Below, in pieces: positions 1 through 5,156 of a DNA stretch of 6,963 nt. Made by a program: the position numbers and the translations under genes. The stretch's first letter is position 1. Each line of letters starts with the position of its first letter. The notes under the pieces were generated by a model. The model had not been told where the DNA came from. It did no database searches and saw only the letters and a list, made by a program, of their open reading frames with translations. Origin of the DNA: Saccharicrinis sp. UBA6048 (GTDB lineage: Bacteria > Bacteroidota > Bacteroidia > Bacteroidales > Marinilabiliaceae); contig DIYS01000253.1 in NCBI GenBank assembly GCA_002429115.1, positions 1 through 6,963 on the forward strand, given 5' to 3'.

Positions 1-44
1 CGAAAATCAGACAGAACCCTGACGGTCTATAAAAGTTCAGGAAT
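1..44 (+). repeat. Conserved upstream block, copy 1 (5' leader/promoter region of precursor 1)
   Basis: This block matches 3933-3976 at 40 of 44 positions without a gap; the differences are at 24, 33, 34 and 36. It ends 23 nt before the ATG of precursor 1, and the second copy ends 24 nt before the ATG of precursor 2, so it probably carries the shared promoter or 5' untranslated region. Short dyads are visible (CAG-AACC-CTG at 12-21; AGAC...GTCT at 9-12 and 25-28). Because it starts at the first base of the window, its true left end is not seen. I find no clear Bacteroidota -33/-7 promoter inside it. Confidence 0.8.
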
Positions 45-67
45 TACTAATACCTAATTTTTAAAGG

Positions 68-264
68 ATGAAATTAAAAGATTTAAAAAGGAATTTAACG
101 AGTTGATTAGGAGTGAGATGAAGGAGGTAAGTGGAGGAAATTTAAATTTTTGTCTCCGAATGAATATTAAGTGTTTTTCGCATCGGGATTGTACTGGTTT
201 TCCTGAGTGTCCCGCGTGTGCACAGATTGAGGCAGATGAATTCCGTTGTATCCCAGCACTATGA
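68..264 (+). CDS. Double-glycine-leader Cys-rich precursor peptide, copy 1 (needs a -1 frameshift)
   Basis: This is a small secreted-peptide precursor written in two frames. The ATG at 68 opens MKLKDLKRNLTS and meets TGA at 104-106. The -1 frame runs on as KKEFNELIRSEM (88-120), then KEVSGG (to 138), a typical double-glycine leader end cut by C39 peptidases. It continues as a 41-residue core ending at TGA 262-264. The core has six Cys at positions 5, 12, 18, 24, 27 and 37, which suggests disulfides or Cys-based modification; no modification enzyme is visible nearby. With the frames joined the product is 65 residues (24 + 41), exactly the length of copy 2, and Cys 12, 18 and 37 coincide between the copies. 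One extra T in the T-run at 82-84, or a -1 ribosomal shift at 82-88, would join the frames. Otherwise translation could start at ATG 118, giving a 7-residue leader, which is too short for the family. It may also be a pseudogene. The intact core and matching length favour a functional gene. Bioactivity is unknown; a bacteriocin-like or signalling peptide is an inference from the export genes. Confidence 0.65.
82..88 (+). other. Candidate -1 slippery heptamer T TTA AAA
   Basis: In the frame set by ATG 68 the codons are GAT TTA AAA AGG, so 82-88 reads T TTA AAA, which fits X XXY YYZ in the required register. Slipping back one base gives TTT AAA and continues AAG GAA TTT, the frame of the leader end and Cys-rich core. 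The run has three T where four would give an uninterrupted reading frame. Whether shifting occurs is not shown by sequence. No strong stimulatory structure is evident downstream, although an AGGAG lies at 109-113. Confidence 0.4.
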
Positions 265-283
265 TAGAACTCATTATTTTTTG

Positions 284-304
284 GGGTTTAATTTATTTAA
301 ACCC
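284..304 (+). terminator. Intrinsic terminator after precursor 1
   Basis: An 8-bp perfect stem (GGGTTTAA at 284-291, TTAAACCC at 297-304) encloses a 5-nt loop and is followed by the T-rich TATTTGTATTTT (305-316). A T-run also precedes it (276-282), so it could work in both directions. It lies 20 nt after the stop of precursor 1 and would separate the abundant short precursor transcript from the GLPGLI-ABC genes. Confidence 0.6.
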
Positions 305-631
305 TATTTGTATTTTAAGAGGTCAGTAGCTAAAAATATAGAGTGAAAAGGCCTGTAACGATCAGTTTTAGCGTTGGTTAGTCAAAAAAAGGCGGGCCTG
401 TGATGGACTGAGGGATGAAGCTTCTTTTTAACTAGACCTTTTTGTGGTAATGACAATTATTGCGATAAGCCAGAACAGAGCCACGCTTGCTTAAACTATG
501 TTGAGCGGTGCAATAATAAAATGGAAAAAGTAAAAGCCCATCCATCGGGCTTGAATATCACCTAATGTTATGATTTATAGCAAATTGGTTACAATCTAAT
601 GACCTATGTGTATTTTTTAAAAGAGATTATA
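305..631. other. Intergenic region between precursor 1 and GLPGLI gene 1
   Basis: I see no convincing gene here on either strand. The longest things noticed are very short ORFs, for example 498-533, which encodes 11 residues (MLSGAIIKWKK). The region has a more mixed base composition than the AT-rich flanks and contains the inverted repeat at 534-552. It must carry the promoter for the GLPGLI 1-ABC pair if the terminator at 284-304 is efficient, but I cannot point to one with confidence. The matching interval in unit 2 is only 108 nt, so about 260 nt here has no counterpart there. Confidence 0.5.
534..552 (-). terminator. Terminator-like hairpin reading leftward
   Basis: AAGCCC (534-539) and GGGCTT (547-552) form a 6-bp GC-rich stem with a 7-nt loop. 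On the minus strand the stem is followed by TTACTTTTTCC, giving the hairpin-plus-T-run shape of an intrinsic terminator. On the plus strand no T-run follows. No minus-strand gene is visible to its right, so it is an orphan, perhaps left from a rearrangement or shielding against antisense transcription. Confidence 0.35.
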
Positions 632-1405
632 ATGAAAAGACTGTGTTTTTATATGTTAATAATACTGCTTTCGGGGAGTATCTATGCACAAAACATTCAA
701 GGTAAGGTAATATATACCAGTCGATTTATACCTGATCGCTATGAGAAAACAATTAAAGATCCATCAATGGAGGCTTCTAAAAAAAAAGTAGCTCAGAGTT
801 TTATAGAATATGGAAAGCGTATCCATAATATAGAGTACGAGTTAAAGTTTAATTGTAATGAATCTTTGTATAAAAAAAATGCTGATTTAAGCATCTATGA
901 AGATGATTTTGCTATGCTAGAAGGTACTATTACATATTGCAATCTTAAAGAAAAATATATGTTGTCAAAGGTTGATAGTAAATATTCAATTAAAGATACA
1001 CTTAATGTAATTAATTGGACATTAGGTGATGAAACGAAAGAAATAAGCGGATATAAATGTAATAGAGCTTCATATGAAATAGTAAGACGTGACTCTCTTC
1101 CAAAACAGCAATCGAATGGACAGATTGTATTGGTTGAGGATTTGATAATAACCAAAGTAGTGGCATGGTATGCTCCTGAAGTGCCAATTTATATTGGGCC
1201 AGGTAAATTTGTTGGTTTACCTGGTTTGGTACTTCAACTTGAATATGGTGATCAATATTTCCCCCGTGTGTTGACTGCCACAGAGATATCGATCAATCCC
1301 CAAAAAGAAATTAAAATAACCAAACCTAAAGCACGTATCTTAGTAGAGGGGCAAGGAGAATATGATAAATTAATGAGGGGGATTTTTGAAGATAATCGCA
1401 AGTAA
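632..1405 (+). CDS. GLPGLI family secreted protein 1
   Basis: The product has 257 residues from ATG 632. I chose this start because it begins a clean signal peptide (K2 R3, hydrophobic stretch to about residue 18, cleavage expected after SIYA at 19, mature start QNIQG). An in-frame ATG at 599 would add 11 residues before the signal and is less likely. The family hallmark is GLPGLV at 195-200, preceded by VAWY (177-180) and IGPGKF. No lipobox Cys is present, so it is probably periplasmic or secreted rather than a lipoprotein. The GLPGLI family (TIGR01200, Pfam Porph_ging) is largely restricted to Bacteroidota, and its molecular function is unknown. The protein is paralogous to that at 4308-5093: shared pieces include NW.L..ETK, Y.C..AS, VAWY, GP.K..GLPG, I.INP and a C-terminal NRK. 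It is followed 17 nt later by the ABC exporter and is probably cotranscribed with it. Its pairing with a precursor peptide suggests a role in peptide maturation, envelope handling or self-protection; this is inference. It is very AT-rich (the 60 bases at 841-900 hold 13 G/C). Confidence 0.9.
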   Translation: MKRLCFYMLIILLSGSIYAQNIQGKVIYTSRFIPDRYEKTIKDPSMEASKKKVAQSFIEYGKRIHNIEYELKFNCNESLYKKNADLSIYEDDFAMLEGTITYCNLKEKYMLSKVDSKYSIKDTLNVINWTLGDETKEISGYKCNRASYEIVRRDSLPKQQSNGQIVLVEDLIITKVVAWYAPEVPIYIGPGKFVGLPGLVLQLEYGDQYFPRVLTATEISINPQKEIKITKPKARILVEGQGEYDKLMRGIFEDNRK

Positions 1406-1422
1406 ATTAATTGAGAAATTCC

Positions 1423-3615
1423 ATGCCCCAATTTCCCCACTATAAACAAGCCGACCAAAAAGACTGCGGCCCCACCTGTCTGCGTATAATAGCTAAGTTT
1501 TTTGGCCGGGACATTCATGTAAAAGCATTGCGTGAGTTGGCCGAAACCACCCGCGAGGGCACCAGCTTATTGGGTTTAAGCGATACGGCCGAGAAGCTGG
1601 GCTTTCATACCCTGGCGGCACGCATTAGTTATAAGCAAGTGCAGGAAGTGCGCTTGCCATGTATTGTGCATTGGAACGAGTCGCACTATGTGGTAGTTTA
1701 TAAAATTAAAAAAGATAAAATCTTTATCTCCGACCCGGCACATGGGCGGCTCAAGGTCGAAAAGACAGCATTTATAAAATCGTGGATGGGGCTTAATGCA
1801 GATGAAAATACAGAAGAAGGCATTGTACTGTTACTGGAGCCTACGCCTCGTTTTTATAAAGATGAGTTGCAGTTGGAGGCCAACGAGTCTTTTGACTTTC
1901 GCTACCTGAGCAAATACCTGCTGAAATACAAGCGCTTTATCATTCAGCTGGTTATTGGCCTGATGGCGGGTAGTTTATTGCAGTTGGTTGTGCCTTTTTT
2001 AACCCAGAGCATAGTGGATGTGGGTATCAAAAACAAAGACATCCATTTTGTATACCTGATACTGGTGGCGCAGCTTTTCCTGTTTTTAGGTCGTACAGCC
2101 CTGGAAATTATACGTGGCTGGATATCATTGCACCTCACTACCCGCATCAACATATCCATTATCTCCGATTTCTTTGTGAAGCTGATGAACCTGCCCATTT
2201 CGTTTTTCGACAGCAAGATGACCGGTGACCTTATGCAACGCATCCATGATCATAAACGCATTGAAAATATACTGACGACTTCATCGCTCGATATGGTGTT
2301 TTCCATGATCAATTTTTTGATATTTGGTGTTGTGCTGGCCTATTATAATCTGCAGATCTTTGGCGTATTTGTGGTTGGCAGCTCGCTGTACTTTACCTGG
2401 GTTATTTTCTTTTTTAAGCGGCGAAAGAAACTAGATTATATGCAATTTGCCGAAGTAAGCCAGGAGCAAAGTAAAGTAATTGAGCTGATTAATGGTATGC
2501 AGGAGATAAAACTGCACAATGCCGAGCGTAATATGCGCTGGAACTGGGAATATATACAAGCCAGGTTATACAAAGTGGCCATCAAAAGCCTGCGCCTTGA
2601 GCAAACACAATCAGTCGGGTCGTCTTTTATCAATCAGCTAAAGGATATATTAATTACGGTGCTGTCGGCCAAGCTGGTGATTGATGGCGAAATTACACTG
2701 GGTATGATGATGGCCATATCTTATATTGTTGGTCAGTTAGATAGCCCTGTTATGCAGTTAATTGGTTTTTTGCGTAATGTGCAGGATGCTAAAATATCGT
2801 TGGAACGGCTGGGTGAAATCCACAATATGAAAGATGAAGAGTCGCCCGATGATAAGAAACAGACACACCTGCTCGATGATATAGGTGTTTGTTTAAAAGA
2901 TGTCTCGTTTCGGTACAAAGGCGGGCTCGAACCAGTGCTGCACAATTTTAATCTGCATATTCCAGCCAATAAGGTTACGGCTATAGTAGGTGCCAGTGGC
3001 AGCGGAAAAACAACATTGATGAAACTGTTGCTTAAGTTTTATGATCTGGATAAGGGCAGTATACTGGTTAATGATACGGCATTGGATACTATATCTCAAC
3101 GCACCTGGCGCGACTGCTGTGGATCGGTTATGCAAGAGGGTTATATTTTTAACGATACCATTGCCCGTAATATAGCCGTTGGCAGCGAATTTATCGATCA
3201 TGAACGTTTGCTGAATGCCGTTAATAAAGCCAATATAAAGCCTTACATAGATGAGTTGCCCATGCGCTTTAATACCAAAATAGGATCAGAGGGTATGGGT
3301 TTAAGCACCGGACAAAAGCAACGCCTGTTAATTGCCCGGGCGGTATATAAAAACCCAAAGTTTCTGTTGTTTGATGAAGCCACCTCAGCACTGGATGCCA
3401 ACAATGAAAAGGTGATAATGGATAAGCTCAACCGATTTTTTGTGAACAAAACAGTGGTGGTGGTAGCCCACCGCTTAAGTACCGTAAAAAATGCGCACCA
3501 GATTGTAGTGTTGGATAAAGGACAAATTGTAGAGGTGGGTACACATGGGGAGTTAAGTGCCCAAAAAGGCGCCTATTATCAATTGGTGAAAAACCAGTTG
3601 GAATTGGGGAATTAG
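1423..3615 (+). CDS. Peptidase-containing (C39) ABC transporter, double-glycine peptide exporter
   Basis: This 730-residue inner-membrane exporter cleaves double-glycine leaders in the cytoplasm and drives export with ATP. Domain order is complete. The C39 peptidase spans about 4-140, with QKDCGPTC (catalytic Cys15), HYVVVY (His88) and SDPAHG (Asp104). The six-helix membrane domain spans about 165-455, with hydrophobic segments near 172-192, 206-226, 290-310, 312-331 and 405-450. The nucleotide-binding domain spans about 488-725, with Walker A GASGSGKT (523-530), Q-loop Gln571, signature LSTGQ (627-631), Walker B FLLFDE (647-652), SALD and switch His683. All key residues are present, so it should be active. 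Start: ATG 1423 gives MPQFPHYKQ, the usual opening of such proteins. An in-frame TTG at 1411 would add four residues and is less likely. It begins 17 nt after GLPGLI gene 1. It probably exports both precursors in the window, with the HlyD protein at 5157 as partner. It is clearly more GC-rich than its neighbours (33 G/C in the 60 bases at 1561-1620). Confidence 0.95.
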   Translation: MPQFPHYKQADQKDCGPTCLRIIAKFFGRDIHVKALRELAETTREGTSLLGLSDTAEKLGFHTLAARISYKQVQEVRLPCIVHWNESHYVVVYKIKKDKIFISDPAHGRLKVEKTAFIKSWMGLNADENTEEGIVLLLEPTPRFYKDELQLEANESFDFRYLSKYLLKYKRFIIQLVIGLMAGSLLQLVVPFLTQSIVDVGIKNKDIHFVYLILVAQLFLFLGRTALEIIRGWISLHLTTRINISIISDFFVKLMNLPISFFDSKMTGDLMQRIHDHKRIENILTTSSLDMVFSMINFLIFGVVLAYYNLQIFGVFVVGSSLYFTWVIFFFKRRKKLDYMQFAEVSQEQSKVIELINGMQEIKLHNAERNMRWNWEYIQARLYKVAIKSLRLEQTQSVGSSFINQLKDILITVLSAKLVIDGEITLGMMMAISYIVGQLDSPVMQLIGFLRNVQDAKISLERLGEIHNMKDEESPDDKKQTHLLDDIGVCLKDVSFRYKGGLEPVLHNFNLHIPANKVTAIVGASGSGKTTLMKLLLKFYDLDKGSILVNDTALDTISQRTWRDCCGSVMQEGYIFNDTIARNIAVGSEFIDHERLLNAVNKANIKPYIDELPMRFNTKIGSEGMGLSTGQKQRLLIARAVYKNPKFLLFDEATSALDANNEKVIMDKLNRFFVNKTVVVVAHRLSTVKNAHQIVVLDKGQIVEVGTHGELSAQKGAYYQLVKNQLELGN

Positions 3616-3932
3616 TAGTAGAGTAGAGAAATGAGAGAAGAGAGTTGAGCGGAGAGAGATGAGCAATGAAAAATCACTCTTCCTTTTTTTTCTTTAGAAA
3701 AAGAGTAGGTACCGCACCGTTCGCGTGTCGCCATAGTTTTAACGGAGTCAATAGGTGTGGTGATGGGATGGGGATTTTTATCAGATTCACTTCTGATTCG
3801 ACAGTTCTTAAGAAATCAAAGTTGTTGTTGGACAAACTCCTAACTAAATCTCTTCTAAATAAGCCAATGTCGTTTTTAATTGGTGTGTTTGTCGATAACT
3901 TTATAGTTGGTAATTAATACCAATTGTTTTCG
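3616..3932. other. Spacer between the ABC gene and unit 2
   Basis: The first 50 bases (3612-3665) are almost pure purine, with repeated AGAG/GAGA/GATGAG steps. After this comes a pyrimidine run (3674-3692) and a short A-rich piece; ACTCTT (3675-3680) and AAGAGT can pair over a long loop, but this is a poor terminator. A 6-bp hairpin ATCAGA/TCTGAT lies at 3780-3797. Apart from the doubtful ORF at 3666-3917 I see no gene. This may be the junction where unit 2 was placed next to the transporter. Confidence 0.45.
3666..3917 (+). CDS. Doubtful 83-residue ORF of unknown function
   Basis: This is an open frame of 83 codons that I do not recognise. It starts in low-complexity DNA (a run of four Phe from the pyrimidine tract), has a Cys/Gly-containing middle and an amphipathic C-terminal part (LLLDKLLTKSLLNK), and ends just before the unit-2 upstream block. 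There is no signal peptide, double-glycine leader or known motif. Its composition looks like chance translation, and it fits no clear operon position. I list it only because it is the longest frame in this gap. Confidence 0.15.
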   Translation: MKNHSSFFFFRKRVGTAPFACRHSFNGVNRCGDGMGIFIRFTSDSTVLKKSKLLLDKLLTKSLLNKPMSFLIGVFVDNFIVGN

Positions 3933-3976
3933 CGAAAATCAGACAGAACCCTGACTGTCTATAATTGCTCAGGAAT
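3933..3976 (+). repeat. Conserved upstream block, copy 2
   Basis: This is the second copy of the block at 1-44 (40 of 44 identical, no gaps), ending 24 nt before ATG 4001. Here the dyad AGACAG (3941-3946) / CTGTCT (3955-3960) is a perfect 6-bp pair around an 8-nt loop; copy 1 has one mismatch in it, so a protein-binding or DNA role is as likely as an RNA hairpin. Similarity stops sharply after 3976, and the bases left of 3933 cannot be compared because copy 1 is cut by the window edge. Confidence 0.8.
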
Positions 3977-4000
3977 ATTTAACGGTTTTATTTAATAATT

Positions 4001-4199
4001 ATGAAAATTAAGGATTTTTAAAAAAAAATTTAATAGCTTGAAAAGGAGTGAGATGAGTGCTATAAATGGTTCAGGAATGTGGAGAATAATTTTACCTCCT
4101 ATTTTATGTAGGGATGTTAGTGATTGTCCTGATCCTGTTGTTCAAATTTGCTGGAATTATAACGGGTCAGTACATAGATATTGTCATTATCATGAGTAA
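4001..4199 (+). CDS. Double-glycine-leader Cys-containing precursor peptide, copy 2 (needs a +1 frameshift)
   Basis: This is a paralogue of the precursor at 68-264. ATG 4001 opens MKIKDF and meets TAA at 4019-4021. The +1 frame continues KKKFNSLKRSEM (4020-4055), then SAINGS, a GG-like (GS) leader end at 4073, then a 41-residue core ending at TAA 4197-4199. Core Cys are at 12, 18, 26 and 37; 12, 18 and 37 match copy 1 exactly, while the rest of the core is strongly diverged (GMWRIILPP at the start, YCHYHE at the end). With the frames joined the product is 65 residues, 24 leader plus 41 core, identical in length to copy 1. One T fewer in the five-T run at 4015-4019, or a +1 shift of tRNA-Phe at UUU-UAA, would join the frames. 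The A9 run at 4020-4028 is prone to polymerase slippage, but slippage there would not remove the stop. The alternatives are a pseudogene, a phase-off allele, or initiation at ATG 4053. GLPGLI gene 2 and the HlyD gene follow on the same strand. Confidence 0.65.
4015..4022 (+). other. Candidate +1 shift site T TTT TAA A
   Basis: In the ATG 4001 frame the codons are GAT TTT TAA. A P-site tRNA-Phe on UUU (4016-4018) can re-pair with UUU at 4017-4019, placing AAA (4020) in the A site. This avoids the stop and enters the leader/core frame. It resembles the logic of release-factor-2 autoregulation (CUU UGA), where a stop codon and a slip-prone P-site codon cause a +1 shift. No Shine-Dalgarno-like stimulator is present just upstream. 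Confidence 0.35.
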
Positions 4200-4220
4200 T
4201 TGCTGAAGTTAAAGTTAAGT

Positions 4221-4274
4221 GCCTTGAAGTTGTTTTTAATAATCACCAAACTGGTTATAAAATTACTTCAAGGC
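4221..4274 (+). repeat. Inverted repeat between precursor 2 and GLPGLI gene 2
   Basis: GCCTTGAAGT (4221-4230) and ACTTCAAGGC (4265-4274) are perfect 10-bp complements separated by 34 nt. Inside lies a smaller hairpin, ACCA-AAC-TGGT (4245-4255). The distal arm ends 33 nt before ATG 4308. No T-run follows, so it is not a standard terminator. It could protect or process the precursor part of a shared transcript, or be a binding site. It occupies the position of the terminator in unit 1 but has a different sequence. Confidence 0.5.
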
Positions 4275-4307
4275 TAAAATCTAAATAATATAATTATAGA
4301 CTAAAAT

Positions 4308-5093
4308 ATGAGGTTTAACTATCTTACAGTGTTGATGTTGTGGTGCAGTGTAGTTTCGGCACAAGAAATCCAGGGGCGAATATATTACCAGACATCGTAT
4401 TTTAATCCAGCTCTTCATGCTGAAATTAATGATCCTGAAACTTTGCCTGAAAGGAAAAAGAATCTGATGGAAACTATTCAGCAAATGGAACTGTTTGTTA
4501 ATAAAGTTAATGTTCTTGAGTTCTCAGGTGGTGAATCTGTTTATAAGGAGAATAAAACTCTAAAAGTAGGTGACAACACTAATGATGAGCTGGTGCTACC
4601 AAAAGATTTACTTTATAAAAACCTGAAATTAAAGGAGTCTTTGTTCGCCACCGAATATAGTGGTAGTCGTTTGATTGTCAAGGATACGATTCCGGTGTAT
4701 AATTGGCAATTAACAAATGAAACGAAAATGATTGGCAATTATTTATGTTATAAGGCTTCTGTTAAGAGGGTCGAAACAGAATGGGAAGTGACAAAAAGGA
4801 AAGATGGTAGTTTTTCTAAAATACAGATCGAGAAACCTCGTTATACGGTTGCCTGGTATACAACACAAATACAAATCAGTCATGGACCTAATAAATATGG
4901 TGGCTTACCGGGTATAATACTTGAGATGGAAATTGATGATATGGTAAGTCCAACTAAGATTACAGCTATAGAGGTTCAGATAAACCCCAAACGATTGGTT
5001 AAGATTAAAAGGCCAAATAAAGGAGAGGTTGTTTATGGAATAGAAGGTTTTGAAAAGGCAATGCATCAGCTTATTAATGGGAATAGAAAATAA
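4308..5093 (+). CDS. GLPGLI family secreted protein 2
   Basis: The product has 261 residues. The signal peptide is MRFNYL plus a hydrophobic stretch, with cleavage expected after VSA at 18 and mature start QEIQG, which matches the mature start of protein 1. The family signature is GLPGII at 199-204, preceded by VAWY (181-184) and HGPNKYG. Conserved pieces shared with the 632-1405 product are IYY/VIYTS near the N-terminus, NW.L.NETK (132-140), Y.CYKAS, I.INP and the terminal NRK. Overall divergence between the two is high, so the duplication is old or the pair was acquired separately. It lies 108 nt after precursor 2 and 63 nt before the HlyD gene without an obvious terminator, so an operon with HlyD is likely. 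Function is unknown for the family. The one-to-one pairing with a precursor suggests a dedicated partner (chaperone, maturation or immunity), which is inference. It is AT-rich like its paralogue. Confidence 0.9.
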   Translation: MRFNYLTVLMLWCSVVSAQEIQGRIYYQTSYFNPALHAEINDPETLPERKKNLMETIQQMELFVNKVNVLEFSGGESVYKENKTLKVGDNTNDELVLPKDLLYKNLKLKESLFATEYSGSRLIVKDTIPVYNWQLTNETKMIGNYLCYKASVKRVETEWEVTKRKDGSFSKIQIEKPRYTVAWYTTQIQISHGPNKYGGLPGIILEMEIDDMVSPTKITAIEVQINPKRLVKIKRPNKGEVVYGIEGFEKAMHQLINGNRK

Positions 5094-5156
5094 CTGTCCG
5101 TAGCAATTCTGTATACTAATAGTAAGATTAAGAAATAGCCGTTAAAGCAATAAACC

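Noticed and set aside
599..631. Upstream ATG at 599 as the start of GLPGLI protein 1
   Set aside because: It would put 11 residues, including an acidic one, before a well-formed signal peptide that begins at ATG 632.
1411..1422. TTG at 1411 as the start of the ABC transporter
   Set aside because: ATG 1423 gives the usual MPQF-type N-terminus at the normal distance from the catalytic Cys; the TTG start adds four residues with no support.
895..3449. Several minus-strand open frames under the GLPGLI and ABC genes
   Set aside because: They lie antisense to well-supported genes, lack motifs, and have the composition of shadow frames.
4020..4028. A9 run as the transcriptional slippage site that rescues precursor 2
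   Set aside because: The TAA stop (4019-4021) lies at the start of the run, so adding or removing A leaves the stop in place; the change has to be in the T-run or made by the ribosome.
4069..4078. GTTCAGGAAT inside precursor 2, also present in the upstream block at 35-44
   Set aside because: It is a single 10-mer with no extension of the match on either side, and it lies in coding sequence; chance is the simplest reading.
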